This document shows, piece by piece, positions 29,685-39,369 of a stretch of DNA of 64,000 bases. How positions within the stretch are numbered: position 1 is the first letter of the stretch; each line of letters begins with the position of its first letter. Position numbers and translations under genes: made by a program. This DNA comes from Saliterribacillus persicus (GTDB taxonomy: Bacteria; Bacillota; Bacilli; Bacillales; Amphibacillaceae), in the NCBI RefSeq assembly GCF_003337485.1, contig NZ_QPJJ01000006.1, positions 62,001 through 126,000 on the forward strand, written 5' to 3'. The notes under the pieces are model-generated. The model was not told the origin of the DNA, ran no database searches, and saw only the letters and a list, made by a program, of their open reading frames with translations.

Positions 29685-30795
29685 TTTTTTCTACCCCAAT
29701 TATTTGTCTGCTCATATCTTGGATAGATGCTGTTTGTATATCATCTGGTACATCTTGACCATTAGTAATATATGCCACACCAATTTGGAACGTTTTACAT
29801 AGGTTAAGCATTGATCCAAATGTACTAGTTTCATCCGACTTAGTAAAAATTACTTGTCTTATTGGAACATTTTTAAACTGCGAAAAAATTTCTTCCATGT
29901 CTTTACTTCTAGTAGTTAAGGATAAGACTAAAAATGTATCTATATCTTGATCTAAATCAATAATATTAGATAACTCTTCTACATATTTTTTATCTTTAAA
30001 ATTTCTTCCTGCTGTATCAACTAGGACTAAATCGTAGGAAGCGAATTTTTCAATAGATTTTTTATAATCTTCAAGGTTATATGCCACTTCAATTGGTATA
30101 TTTAAAATTTTTGAATAAGTTTTTAATTGTTCAATAGCTGCAATTCGGTAAGTATCTGTGGTTATAAAAGCCACTTTCTTTCCTTGTGTTAAAACTGCAT
30201 GGGCCGCGAGTTTTGCAATAGTAGTAGTTTTGCCGACACCGGTTGGCCCCACTAAATGAATATATCTTTTTTTAAAGCTATTTCCACCAAAATTACCACA
30301 ATTAGTAAGCGCTTGATTAATCTCTTCTTGAATTTCTGAAAGAATTCTTTCTCGACTCGCACTAGAATCGTCCATTCGTTTAGCAACACTTTCTACAATT
30401 TCAAAAGCGATACTTTCTTTCACTTCATTTTCAATCAATAACTGATATATATCTTGAAGTTCCCCTTGAAATATTGATTCCTTACCCCCATGTGTCTGAA
30501 TCCATTTCTTAATTTCTCTTACTTCATCAAGGACAGCTGTATCAGCACCAGGAGAGTTGGGTTGTTTTATTGGTGCTTCTTTAAATTTATTTTTTTTTGT
30601 TGGAATTGTTGACTGACTAGCAGTACTTGGATCGATTGCTGCTAAAACTTCAATTTTTCTCTTTTTAAATAGACCTAAAAACCCACCATCATGGACTATT
30701 TTAGAATTGAGAATCACCGCATCAGAACCTAATTCTTTTCGAACTTCATGCATCGCTTCAGGCATCGTAGTTGCTTTAAATTTTTTTACTTTCAT
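29677..30795 (-). CDS. flhF: Flagellar biosynthesis GTPase FlhF
   Basis: FlhF is an SRP-family GTPase that marks the site of flagellar assembly. The 372 aa comprise a basic, variable N-terminal B domain (about 1-90), an N domain helix bundle, and a G domain with [17 protein letters not shown] (P-loop 183-190), DTYRIAAIEQL, VDTAGRN and TKSDETSTFG. It overlaps flhA by 4 nt (ATGA) and flhG by 8 nt, so the three are tightly coupled. Confidence 0.95.
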   Translation of the reverse strand: MKVKKFKATTMPEAMHEVRKELGSDAVILNSKIVHDGGFLGLFKKRKIEVLAAIDPSTASQSTIPTKKNKFKEAPIKQPNSPGADTAVLDEVREIKKWIQTHGGKESIFQGELQDIYQLLIENEVKESIAFEIVESVAKRMDDSSASRERILSEIQEEINQALTNCGNFGGNSFKKRYIHLVGPTGVGKTTTIAKLAAHAVLTQGKKVAFITTDTYRIAAIEQLKTYSKILNIPIEVAYNLEDYKKSIEKFASYDLVLVDTAGRNFKDKKYVEELSNIIDLDQDIDTFLVLSLTTRSKDMEEIFSQFKNVPIRQVIFTKSDETSTFGSMLNLCKTFQIGVAYITNGQDVPDDIQTASIQDMSRQIIGVEKNE

Positions 30796-32825
30796 GATGC
30801 TTTCACCATCCCAATACTCTTGATTTCTATTGTTGGCTCTAACTCGTTATAGGATAAAACCGTGACTTGTGGAAAAAAACGATCTAATAATTGCTTCATG
30901 TACATCCTTACCGTGGGTGAACATAAAATGATTGGAGTTTCTTCTTGCAAGGACAATTGCTCCACGTTTTCTGATACCGATTGAATAATCTTTTGTTGAG
31001 ACTCAGGGTCCATTGCTAAATAACTTCCATGTTCTGTTTGCTGAATATGTTCAGCAATTAACTTTTCTACTTCTCCAGAAACGGTTACAACATTTAATTG
31101 ATTCCTATTCTCCGCGTGGTAATTCGTAATTTGTGCTGAAAGAGATTGTCTAACATATTCAGCCAATAAGTCTGTGTCCGTAGTCATCTTTGCAAAATCA
31201 GCTAACGTTTCAAAGATAACAGGAAGATTTTTAATCGAAACTTGCTCTCGTAGTAATTTTGCGAGAACTTTTTGTACGTCTCCTACTCGTAGTGGTTCAG
31301 GTGTAACTTCCTCAACTAGTATTGGATAGCTTTCCTTCAAATGATCTATTAATTGTTGTGTTTCTTGTCTTCCTAATAACTCATGAGCATATTTTTTTAT
31401 GATTTCTGTTATATGTGTAGAAACAACAGAAGGTGGGTCTACCACTGTGTAACCGGACATCTCAGCATCATCTTTAAAGTCCTCACCAATCCATTTTGCA
31501 GGTAAGCCAAAAGCTGGTTCTACCGTGTCTATACCTTCTAAATCATCATCTTCCATTCCAGGACTCATTGCTAAATAATGATCAAGTAAAAGTTCTCCTT
31601 TTGCAACTTCATTTCCCTTAATTTTTAATCGATAAGCATTGGGATTTAATTGAATGTTATCTCTTATTCTAACGACAGGTATTACAATTCCTAATTCAAT
31701 TGCCAGCTGTCTTCGAATCATCACAACTCGATCTAATAAATCCCCACCTTGATTCGAGTCTGCTAATGGTATTAATGCATACCCAAATTCAAATTCAATC
31801 GGGTCCATATTAATTAATCCAACCACATTTTCCGGTGACTTCATCTGATCAGTTTCAGCATCGTCTTCGTCAGATTCAGTAGGTTCACTTTCTTTTGTTT
31901 TTGCTCTAGATAGCATGTATGCAGAGCCAATTAAAACACTAGCTATAGAAGTTGTTAAAAAGAAATTTATTGGTGTTAAACCAAGGAAAAAAATAGTTCC
32001 ACCAGCGATATATAATAAAGTCGGATAACGTAATAATTGCTCTGAAACGGCAGACCCTAAATTTGAATTTGAGGCAACTCGAGTTACAACAATCCCTGTT
32101 GCAGTTGCAATTAAAAGAGCAGGTATTTGACTTACTAATCCGTCACCAACTGTTAAGCGCATGTATATATTTACTGCCTCAGCAAAGCTTAATTCCATTT
32201 GGACCATACCAATTATTAAACCGAAAATGATGTTGATTAAAACAATTACTATCCCGGCAATCGCATCACCTTTTACGAATTTACTGGCACCATCCATTGC
32301 ACCGTAGAAATCTGCTTCATGTTCAATTTTCTCCCGTCTTTCTTTTGCCTGATGCTCATTAATCATGCCTGCATTTAAATCAGCGTCAATACTCATTTGT
32401 TTACCTGGCATCGCATCTAAGGTAAAACGTGCAGCTACTTCTGAAACACGCTCACTACCTTTTGTAATAACTAAAAATTGAATAATAACAAGAATAACAA
32501 ATACAACAAAACCAACTAATGGATTATCACCAATTACAAACGTACCAAATGTTTCAACTACACCACCTGCATCCGCTTCAGATAAAATAGATCTTGTAGT
32601 AGAAACGTTTAAACCTAGACGAAAAAGTGTTAATAAGAGTAATAATGACGGGAAAACGGAAAATTGCAATGCTTCCGTTGTATTCATAGATACTAATATA
32701 ACAATTAAAGCTAGAGAAATATTGATTAAAATGAGTATACTTAATAGCCATCCCGGTAATGGAATAACTAACATAACTATGATTAAAATAACACCGATGA
32801 GTACAGAAAAATCTCTAGCTTTCAT
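30792..32825 (-). CDS. flhA: Flagellar export gate protein FlhA
   Basis: FlhA forms the nonameric gate ring of the flagellar type III secretion system and couples proton flow to export. The 677-aa protein has about eight N-terminal transmembrane helices (to about residue 310), the conserved FHIPEP cytoplasmic loop (around 135-190, with RFTLDAMPGKQMSIDADLNA), an acidic linker, and the soluble four-subdomain cytoplasmic region. The start has AGGAGAGG upstream. It follows flhB by 41 nt. Confidence 0.96.
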   Translation of the reverse strand: MKARDFSVLIGVILIIVMLVIPLPGWLLSILILINISLALIVILVSMNTTEALQFSVFPSLLLLLTLFRLGLNVSTTRSILSEADAGGVVETFGTFVIGDNPLVGFVVFVILVIIQFLVITKGSERVSEVAARFTLDAMPGKQMSIDADLNAGMINEHQAKERREKIEHEADFYGAMDGASKFVKGDAIAGIVIVLINIIFGLIIGMVQMELSFAEAVNIYMRLTVGDGLVSQIPALLIATATGIVVTRVASNSNLGSAVSEQLLRYPTLLYIAGGTIFFLGLTPINFFLTTSIASVLIGSAYMLSRAKTKESEPTESDEDDAETDQMKSPENVVGLINMDPIEFEFGYALIPLADSNQGGDLLDRVVMIRRQLAIELGIVIPVVRIRDNIQLNPNAYRLKIKGNEVAKGELLLDHYLAMSPGMEDDDLEGIDTVEPAFGLPAKWIGEDFKDDAEMSGYTVVDPPSVVSTHITEIIKKYAHELLGRQETQQLIDHLKESYPILVEEVTPEPLRVGDVQKVLAKLLREQVSIKNLPVIFETLADFAKMTTDTDLLAEYVRQSLSAQITNYHAENRNQLNVVTVSGEVEKLIAEHIQQTEHGSYLAMDPESQQKIIQSVSENVEQLSLQEETPIILCSPTVRMYMKQLLDRFFPQVTVLSYNELEPTIEIKSIGMVKAS

Positions 32826-32866
32826 TGTTAAACCTCTCCTTCAAACCTAACCAAAACAAAATCACA

Positions 32867-33946
32867 TTAAATCTTTCGTTGCACACGATATACATACGCC
32901 AGTATTTCAGCAACAGCTTGGAAATAGTCTTCACTAATCAAATCGCCAATTTCCATCTTGTCATATAGTGAACGTGCCAGTGGTCTGTTCTCCACTGTCA
33001 TAATCTGATGATTCTTGGCAATTTCCCTTATTTTTAAAGCGATGATATCCACACCTTTTGCAACAACATAAGGTGCATCAGCTTTATCTTCATCATATTT
33101 AATTGCGATTGCATAATGAGTTGGATTTGTAATAATAACATCTGCTTGTGGAACTTCACTCATCATACGTTGCATCGCCATTTGTCTTTGTTTTTCTTTA
33201 ATTTTTGATCGTATCAAAGGGTCTCCTTCGATATTTTTATATTCATCCTTAATGTCGTTTTTGGACATTTTGATATTTTTTTCGTAATCATATTTTTGAT
33301 AGGTATAGTCTACTACGGATATAATTAACAACCCGATCGATGCAGCTATTCCCATCTGTAACGTAATCGAGCTAAAAAAGGCTAATGAACCATTGATCCC
33401 TTTATCAGCAAGCATTAACATTTCATCGATATTCATCCAAATAATCGAAAAAGTAATTGTTGTTACAACCGTAATTTTTAATAATGATTTGACTAATTCT
33501 ACTAAAGCACGAACTGAAAAAATTCTTTTTGCACCTTGTATTGGATCAATTTTATTTAGCTTCATTTGCAATGGTTCAGCAGTAAATAAAAAACCAATCT
33601 GCATAAGGTTTGACGCTAGACCTGCTACGATTGCCATTAGCATTATCGGAGTAAGTGCAATAGCTATTTCAATGGTATAATCCACAAACATATCAGGTAA
33701 TTGAAATACATTTACCTCTTGATGAATATATTCTGTGAAAGATTTACGATACATTGCTGTCATTGAATTTCTTAAGGAGTTACCAATCACCAATAATATG
33801 ATAAAAACAAAAAATAAAAGAATTGCAGTATTAACATCTTGGCTTTTGGCGACTTGCCCTTTCTTGCGTGAATCCTGCCTCTTTTTCGGGGTAGCTCTTT
33901 CAGTCTTTTCGCCAGCAAAAAATTGTAAATCTAACCTTAGTAACAT
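32867..33946 (-). CDS. flhB: Flagellar export switch protein FlhB
   Basis: FlhB switches export from hook to filament substrates. The N-terminus has LDLQFFAGEKTERATPKKR, typical of Gram-positive FlhB. Four transmembrane helices follow, then the cytoplasmic domain with the autocleavage motif NPTH at 274-277. The length is 359 aa. Its ATG directly follows the fliR stop (TAGATG), with GGAGGGG inside fliR. The C-terminal domain has a stand-alone relative in this window, ylqH. Confidence 0.96.
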   Translation of the reverse strand: MLLRLDLQFFAGEKTERATPKKRQDSRKKGQVAKSQDVNTAILLFFVFIILLVIGNSLRNSMTAMYRKSFTEYIHQEVNVFQLPDMFVDYTIEIAIALTPIMLMAIVAGLASNLMQIGFLFTAEPLQMKLNKIDPIQGAKRIFSVRALVELVKSLLKITVVTTITFSIIWMNIDEMLMLADKGINGSLAFFSSITLQMGIAASIGLLIISVVDYTYQKYDYEKNIKMSKNDIKDEYKNIEGDPLIRSKIKEKQRQMAMQRMMSEVPQADVIITNPTHYAIAIKYDEDKADAPYVVAKGVDIIALKIREIAKNHQIMTVENRPLARSLYDKMEIGDLISEDYFQAVAEILAYVYRVQRKI

Positions 33947-34717
33947 CTAAACCCCTCCGAAGATTCTCATCAAGCCTTGCATCGCCTCTAATGTATAAGC
34001 AAACAGTTGCTGCACTACAGTTATATAAATAGCGATAAACATAAACAAAACAAGAAATGAAACCAATATTTTTAATGGTAGACCTACTACAAATACATTT
34101 AATTGCGGAACTGTTCTTGCTACAATACCAAGCGCTACATCAACTAGAAACAGACACCCAACAACTGGTATGGCTAGTTGAAAAGCCATCAAAAACATTT
34201 GGCTAAACGTACGTAATATAAAATCAATATTATTAAAAGAAATCAAGGCATCTATGGCTATAACCTCGAAACTGTAGAACATCCCATTGATGAGCAAGTG
34301 ATGGCCATCTACAGCTAATAAAAATAAAATTGCAATCGTATAAAAATACTGCCCAATTAATGGACTTTGTGCTCCAGTCTGAGGATCTATTACATTGGCT
34401 ATTGCAAAACCCATTTGAAAGTCTATAAATCCACCAGCTATTTGTATAGCTGCAAGAATAATATAAGCCAACAATCCTAAAAATAGTCCAATCACAATCT
34501 CTTTCATAATAAGTAAAATATAAATACCATCAATCACAAGTTCAGGTGTAGGTATTGAATAAAAAAGGATCCATGCTAAAAAAAAGCCTATACCAATTTT
34601 TAATTGCGTTGGGATATTTCGATAAGAAAATATTGGTACAGTTGCAAAAAATGCTAAAACACGTACTAAAATTAATAAGAAAGCTGGTAAACTATTTATA
34701 TTTATTAAATCCAACAT
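33947..34717 (-). CDS. fliR: Flagellar export protein FliR
   Basis: FliR is part of the FliPQR export gate core. The 256-aa protein is hydrophobic with about six transmembrane segments; the family signature lies around IGFFLAWILF and DFQMGFAIANVIDPQTGAQSP (about residues 50-125). AGGTT precedes the ATG, 3 nt after the fliQ stop. It is fused to FlhB in some Clostridia but separate here. Confidence 0.95.
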   Translation of the reverse strand: MLDLININSLPAFLLILVRVLAFFATVPIFSYRNIPTQLKIGIGFFLAWILFYSIPTPELVIDGIYILLIMKEIVIGLFLGLLAYIILAAIQIAGGFIDFQMGFAIANVIDPQTGAQSPLIGQYFYTIAILFLLAVDGHHLLINGMFYSFEVIAIDALISFNNIDFILRTFSQMFLMAFQLAIPVVGCLFLVDVALGIVARTVPQLNVFVVGLPLKILVSFLVLFMFIAIYITVVQQLFAYTLEAMQGLMRIFGGV

Positions 34718-34720
34718 GTT

Positions 34721-34990
34721 TTAACCTACAAACTGATTTAAATTTCTAAATATATTCGCTGCAAACTCCACCATTGTCGTTAACATCCATGGGCCAAAAA
34801 CAACCAAACCAATTAACACAGCTACAATTTTCGGCACAAATGCTAATGTTTGCTCTTGTATTTGTGTAGTTGCTTGAAAAATACTAACTGTCAAACCTAC
34901 TACCAATGCTAAAATTAATAATGGACCAGTAACGATTAAAATAGTAAATATACCTTGTTCCGCTAGGGATACGACATATTCTCCGTTCAC
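34721..34990 (-). CDS. fliQ: Flagellar export protein FliQ
   Basis: FliQ is a small two-helix subunit of the export gate. The 89 aa have two hydrophobic helices (about 15-37 and 50-72) around the conserved SIFQATTQIQEQTLAFVPKI. The start is GTG after AAAGGG. It lies between fliP and fliR, the universal order. Confidence 0.95.
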   Translation of the reverse strand: MNGEYVVSLAEQGIFTILIVTGPLLILALVVGLTVSIFQATTQIQEQTLAFVPKIVAVLIGLVVFGPWMLTTMVEFAANIFRNLNQFVG

Positions 34991-35019
34991 TTATAATCAA
35001 CCCTTTCTTTCAAAGCTAT

Positions 35020-35685
35020 CTAGAAACCTTCTAATAATGAATGAGAAATTAAATACCAGCCATCTACTAAAATAAATAATAGAATCTTAAAGGGTAAAGA
35101 AATCATGACTGGTGGAAGCATCATCATCCCCATTGACATCAAAACACTTGCAACTGCCATGTCAATAACTAGAAATGGAACGAAGATCATAAAGCCCATT
35201 TGGAAAGCTGTCTTCAGCTCACTAATTGCAAAGGCTGGAACTAGAGTTGTCATGGGTATATCTTGTACTGATTCAGGTCGATCGATTTCAGCATAATTCA
35301 TAAATAAAGCTAAATCTTTTTGTCTCGTATGTCTTGCCATAAATTCTTTGATAGGAGAACTTGCATTCTCATACGCCTCGTCCAATGTAATTTCTTCAGC
35401 AAATAATGGTTGAAGTGCATCCTCATTAATCTCTTGAAACGTTGGTGCCATAATAAAGAATGTCATAAATAAGGCAATACCAACTAAAACCTGATTTGGA
35501 GGCATTTGCTGTGTTGCTAAAGAAGTTCGAACAAACGATAACACAATGATAATTCTCGTAAAGCTTGTCATTAGGATTAATATACTAGGAGCAAGCGAAA
35601 GTACTGTTAGTAACAATAATAAACGAACAGATGTAGAAATATTCTCTGGGTCAGAATTTGAAAAAATATCTATAAATTCATTCAT
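35020..35685 (-). CDS. fliP: Flagellar export protein FliP
   Basis: FliP builds the core ring of the export gate. The 221-aa protein shows the FliP signatures SPSILIL-like LAPSILILMTSFTRIIIVLS near residue 30 and the C-terminal PFLVIDMAVASVLMSMGMMM. Four transmembrane helices are expected. Compared with enterobacterial FliP the N-terminus is shorter and no cleaved signal peptide is evident. It overlaps fliO by 8 nt. Confidence 0.95.
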   Translation of the reverse strand: MNEFIDIFSNSDPENISTSVRLLLLLTVLSLAPSILILMTSFTRIIIVLSFVRTSLATQQMPPNQVLVGIALFMTFFIMAPTFQEINEDALQPLFAEEITLDEAYENASSPIKEFMARHTRQKDLALFMNYAEIDRPESVQDIPMTTLVPAFAISELKTAFQMGFMIFVPFLVIDMAVASVLMSMGMMMLPPVMISLPFKILLFILVDGWYLISHSLLEGF

Positions 35686-36352
35686 TTTTATTACTGTCCT
35701 TTTTATCCCATTTAGCTTTTAATTCTTTTCTTTTTGTTACCATACCTTCTAACTCCTTTTGAAACATGGTAGAAAACGTTGCTTGGTTTTTTTGATCTTT
35801 TTCACCATTTTCAGTTCCCTTCTTTAGCCAAGGAAGTGGAATTTTAGATGAAAGTTCATCAGAAGGTTTACCCTCTAATAATTGGTCAATTGTATCTGGA
35901 TCTGTTATTTCATGTAAAAGCTCTATATTTTCTCCTACACCAATAACGAAAAATTTATTTCCAATCCTTATCGTCTGAATAGATCGATTTGTTGCAACGG
36001 AAATACCACCGAGATTTTCAATTACATGATCTTTTTTGGCGAAAATATTTTTACGATTAATAAATTTTAATACCACATAAATTAATGCAACTACAAAAAT
36101 CAATGCCACGAGTAATTTTAAGAAACTCTCCAAAAAGCTAGGTGAATCTACCTCTTGGGTTACATCATCTTCTATTTCCACAGGTGGCTCTGTTGTTTCT
36201 TGATTATCTTCGTTATCTTTTTCTTCTTGCTTAATAAACATCTCGTCAACAGTTGGAGCTGCATATGTTATAGGAAATAACAAAAATAGAGATAAAATTA
36301 ATAGAAAGCTAGTTGACAAAAGAATCTTTCTGATACTAATTATAATTCTCAC
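35678..36352 (-). CDS. fliO: Flagellar export assembly protein FliO (FliZ)
   Basis: FliO is an assembly factor for the FliPQR complex. The 224-aa frame starts with a signal-peptide-like hydrophobic segment (about 8-30, ending TYAAP). An acidic extracytoplasmic stretch follows, then one transmembrane helix (about 78-98), then a basic cytoplasmic domain with NLGGISVATNRSIQTIRIG. The GTG used here has no Shine-Dalgarno of its own; GAGGTGAG overlaps it, so the true start may be a nearby TTG or another codon. It follows cheY by 4 nt. Confidence 0.85.
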   Translation of the reverse strand: MRIIISIRKILLSTSFLLILSLFLLFPITYAAPTVDEMFIKQEEKDNEDNQETTEPPVEIEDDVTQEVDSPSFLESFLKLLVALIFVVALIYVVLKFINRKNIFAKKDHVIENLGGISVATNRSIQTIRIGNKFFVIGVGENIELLHEITDPDTIDQLLEGKPSDELSSKIPLPWLKKGTENGEKDQKNQATFSTMFQKELEGMVTKRKELKAKWDKKDSNKNE

Positions 36353-36356
36353 CTCA

Positions 36357-36719
36357 TTAACTCAATACCTTAGAGATTGCCTCTATTACGCGATCTGCCT
36401 GAAACGGTTTTACGATAAAGTCTTTAGCTCCTGCTTGGATTGCGTCAATAACCATCGCTTGTTGTCCCATTGCTGAGCACATAATAATCTTTGCGTCACC
36501 ATTAATTTTTTTAATTTCCTTTAAAGCAGTAATCCCATCCATTTCTGGCATTGTAATATCCATTGTTACTAAATCTGGAGTTAGTTCTTGATATTTCTCA
36601 ACAGCTTGAGCACCATCTTGAGCCTCTCCTACTACGTCATATCCATTCTTTGTTAATATATCCTTAATCATCATTCTCATAAATGCTGCGTCATCAACGA
36701 TTAAAACTGTTTGTCCCAT
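36357..36719 (-). CDS. cheY: Chemotaxis response regulator CheY
   Basis: CheY-P binds the flagellar switch and changes rotation. The 120 aa are a single receiver domain: acidic pair DD (9-10), phosphoacceptor Asp54 in TMDITMPEMDG, the switch Ser/Thr region CSAMGQ and the Lys of VKPF. The start MGQTVLIV at 36719 has GAGGAAG upstream; a longer frame reads through this site. It is placed between fliY and fliO, as in B. subtilis. Confidence 0.96.
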   Translation of the reverse strand: MGQTVLIVDDAAFMRMMIKDILTKNGYDVVGEAQDGAQAVEKYQELTPDLVTMDITMPEMDGITALKEIKKINGDAKIIMCSAMGQQAMVIDAIQAGAKDFIVKPFQADRVIEAISKVLS

Positions 36720-36749
36720 TCCAAATCTTCCTCTCAAAATTATCAAAAT

Positions 36750-37934
36750 TTATTTTAATTTTTTCAAACGATCCGTTTGACTTACGATATCTGTTACTCT
36801 TACTCCAAAATTTTCGTCAATTACTACTACTTCACCTTTAGCGATCAGTTTTTGATTGACGTGAATGTCTACCGGTTCACCAGCTAGTTTATCCAGTTCA
36901 ACGATAGATCCTGATGATAGCTCTAAAATTTCTTTTATAGTTCGTTTCGTTCTACCGAGTTCAACAGTTACACGAAGTGGTATGTCCATTAACATTTCTA
37001 AATTTCGTTTTTCCTCTTTAGGCAAACTAATATTATCAAATGTTGAAAATGAAGCTGCCTGTACTTCGTCATTTCCAGAACCTTTTTCTCCTAATGTTTG
37101 AGGTTCTGAAGGTGCTCTGTTTATAGTAGATTGTTGCTCATATTGTGATGAAGTTTGCCTTGAAACATCTTCAGCCTGTGCAGAACTATTAGAACTTTCA
37201 TTTGTTGATTTATTCTCTGCAGGCTTAGCTTCAGGTGCAGGTTCTTCAGAAGCATTTAAAAGCTGGTCAACTAATTCTTTAGCAAAGGTCACAGGCAACA
37301 GTTGCATAATTTTTGAATCTATTAAATTACCAATCTGAAGTTGAAAAGAAACCTTTATAAGTACATCGTCTTCTGGGATAAACTTATTTGTTTCTTCTTC
37401 TGTAACATCCATTATCGAAATAGACGGTGGTGAGATATCTACTCTTTTACTGAAAACAGTTGACATACTTGTTGCCGCCGTTCCCATCATTTGATTCATC
37501 GCTTCTTGAACTGCACTCAGGTGAATCTCATTAAGCTCTGAGTTCTCCGCTTCACCATTTCCACCCAGCATTAAATTCGCAATGATAGCTGCATCTTTTG
37601 ATTCTAAAATAAATAGATTCGCTCCACTGAACCCTTCTGTATATTTAACCTCGACTCCAACATATGGCTCTGGAAATTCTTCGGATAATTCACCTTTAGG
37701 AATCACAGAAATAGTTGGTGTGGTAATTTCCACTTTTTGATTTAAAAGCGTCGAAAGTGTAGTTGCTGAACTGCCAAATGATATGTTTCCAATTTCTCCT
37801 AATGCATCTACTTCAAGAGATGTTAAATAATCCTCGATAGACGGCTCTTTTTCTTGGTCAGAATTAGAATCATCTGTACCATTAAGTAGTGCATCAATTT
37901 CATCTTGCGACAGCATGCCATCATTCATCATCAA
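36750..37934 (-). CDS. fliY: Flagellar switch protein / CheY-P phosphatase FliY
   Basis: FliY combines a CheC-type phosphatase with a FliN-type C-ring domain. The N-terminus has LSQDEIDALLNG, a CheY-P-binding peptide. The phosphatase part shows both active-site helices, ALGEIGNISFGSSATTLS (about 42-60) and SAVQEAMNQMMGTAATSMS (about 142-160). After a Ser/Glu-rich linker (about 235-305) the SpoA/FliN domain closes the 394 aa. The start overlaps fliM by 14 nt, with GGGAGGGG upstream. Confidence 0.95.
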   Translation of the reverse strand: MMMNDGMLSQDEIDALLNGTDDSNSDQEKEPSIEDYLTSLEVDALGEIGNISFGSSATTLSTLLNQKVEITTPTISVIPKGELSEEFPEPYVGVEVKYTEGFSGANLFILESKDAAIIANLMLGGNGEAENSELNEIHLSAVQEAMNQMMGTAATSMSTVFSKRVDISPPSISIMDVTEEETNKFIPEDDVLIKVSFQLQIGNLIDSKIMQLLPVTFAKELVDQLLNASEEPAPEAKPAENKSTNESSNSSAQAEDVSRQTSSQYEQQSTINRAPSEPQTLGEKGSGNDEVQAASFSTFDNISLPKEEKRNLEMLMDIPLRVTVELGRTKRTIKEILELSSGSIVELDKLAGEPVDIHVNQKLIAKGEVVVIDENFGVRVTDIVSQTDRLKKLK

Positions 37935-38922
37935 GGTCCCCTCCCTTAATTTCTTCTATAATTTGCACAGCGATTTTATTCTTATTTTTTCCTGGCTGTA
38001 CTAAAAATTTGGGCTCCCTATCTACGTGTAAGGATAACGGTTTGTCTATACTTTGATCTAATATAATAACATCATCGCTATTTAGAAAGAGTAATTCCTC
38101 TAATGTGATGTTACTTTCACCTAAAATAACACTCATATCCACTTCCGCTGTTTTAAGATTGCGAGCAAGGTTATTATATTCTTCAGGCTTACGCTCTTTA
38201 TTACTTTCATTTTGCATCCAATAGTGGACGGAAAGTTTTGGTATGATTGGTTCTAATACCACATGTGGAATACAGATATTTATCATTCCACTGCTCTCGC
38301 CAATAGTTGTATCAAGTGAGACAACTACTACTGTTTCATTTGGTGATACTAACTGGAGAAATTGTGGATTGACCTCGAATTCTTCCAAAATGGGATCAAT
38401 TTCAACTACTGAGCCCCATGCTTCTTGTAGATTATCTAAAGCTTTTTCAAAAAGCTGTGACATTAATGTTGTTTCAATTTCCGTAAGGTTTTCGACTTTA
38501 TTAATACTTGAGCCTTTTCCTCCCAATAGCCGGTCTAGCATCGAATAGGCAATGTTAGGATTAAATTCAAAAATAATTCTACCGTCTAATGGTTGCACAC
38601 TATAAATATTTAAGATGGTCATCGTAGGTATTGAACGGATAAATTCTTCATATGGTATTTGATCAACTGAAGCCACCGAAATATGTACATACGTTCTTAA
38701 TTGTGCTGAAAAATAAGTCGACAATAGTCGTGCAAAATTATCATGAATCCGAGAAATACTTCGAATTTGATCTTTTGAAAATCTCAAAGCTCTTTTAAAA
38801 TCATAGACTCTAACTTTTTTACTTTGATCTTCTTGTTTTAATTCATTGGCATCCATCTCACCAGAAGAAAGTGCTGAAAGTAATGCATCTATTTCATTCT
38901 GGGATAATACTTCTTCTGCCAT
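37921..38922 (-). CDS. fliM: Flagellar switch protein FliM
   Basis: FliM is the middle C-ring subunit and the main CheY-P target. The N-terminal peptide LSQNEIDALLSAL (6-18) is intact. The middle CheC-like domain begins at RVYDFKRALRFSKDQIRSI, and a C-terminal SpoA domain contacts FliY. The start at 38922 follows AGGAGGTG; upstream GTG is part of this site. This gives 333 aa. fliL lies 27 nt upstream. Confidence 0.96.
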   Translation of the reverse strand: MAEEVLSQNEIDALLSALSSGEMDANELKQEDQSKKVRVYDFKRALRFSKDQIRSISRIHDNFARLLSTYFSAQLRTYVHISVASVDQIPYEEFIRSIPTMTILNIYSVQPLDGRIIFEFNPNIAYSMLDRLLGGKGSSINKVENLTEIETTLMSQLFEKALDNLQEAWGSVVEIDPILEEFEVNPQFLQLVSPNETVVVVSLDTTIGESSGMINICIPHVVLEPIIPKLSVHYWMQNESNKERKPEEYNNLARNLKTAEVDMSVILGESNITLEELLFLNSDDVIILDQSIDKPLSLHVDREPKFLVQPGKNKNKIAVQIIEEIKGGDLDDE

Positions 38923-38949
38923 AAAGGGCACCTCCTAGACAGAAATAAA

Positions 38950-39369
38950 TCATTGAATGACTTTACTTACAATATAAACATCCGTTATCTTACCTTCGTT
39001 CATTTGTTCATTCATGATCGTTTTTAAATTATCTTCTATTTCTGCTAAGTTATTTTTAAAATCTTCTTCCGTTAATACAACTGATTCTTTAATAAATTCG
39101 TTTTTCACTTGAAATTCACGCATTTGAATTTCTTCTTTTGCTTTTTTACTATCTGTTACAAATTGAAATTGAATTAACACAAAATTACCGTCTTTTAAGT
39201 CTGTTCTTAATTCAGTTGTCGTATAGGAGTACTCTACTACTTTTTCAAGAGATAACTCTCCATCTGAATCATCGCCCGAAAAAAACAAGACCCAAACAAA
39301 TGCAGCAATTCCAATTATAGTAACTGTAGTTAAAGATATGATTAAGATTTTTAACAATTTAGGATTCAT
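38950..39369 (-). CDS. fliL: Flagellar basal body-associated protein FliL
   Basis: FliL surrounds the stator and supports torque. The 139-aa protein has one N-terminal transmembrane helix (about 8-30), a short linker with DDSDGEL, and a periplasmic-type stomatin-like domain. Three initiator codons lie in a row (GTG, then ATG, ATG two and three codons later); the ATG at 39369 has the best spacing from AGGTG. It overlaps swrD by 11 nt. Confidence 0.93.
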   Translation of the reverse strand: MNPKLLKILIISLTTVTIIGIAAFVWVLFFSGDDSDGELSLEKVVEYSYTTTELRTDLKDGNFVLIQFQFVTDSKKAKEEIQMREFQVKNEFIKESVVLTEEDFKNNLAEIEDNLKTIMNEQMNEGKITDVYIVSKVIQ

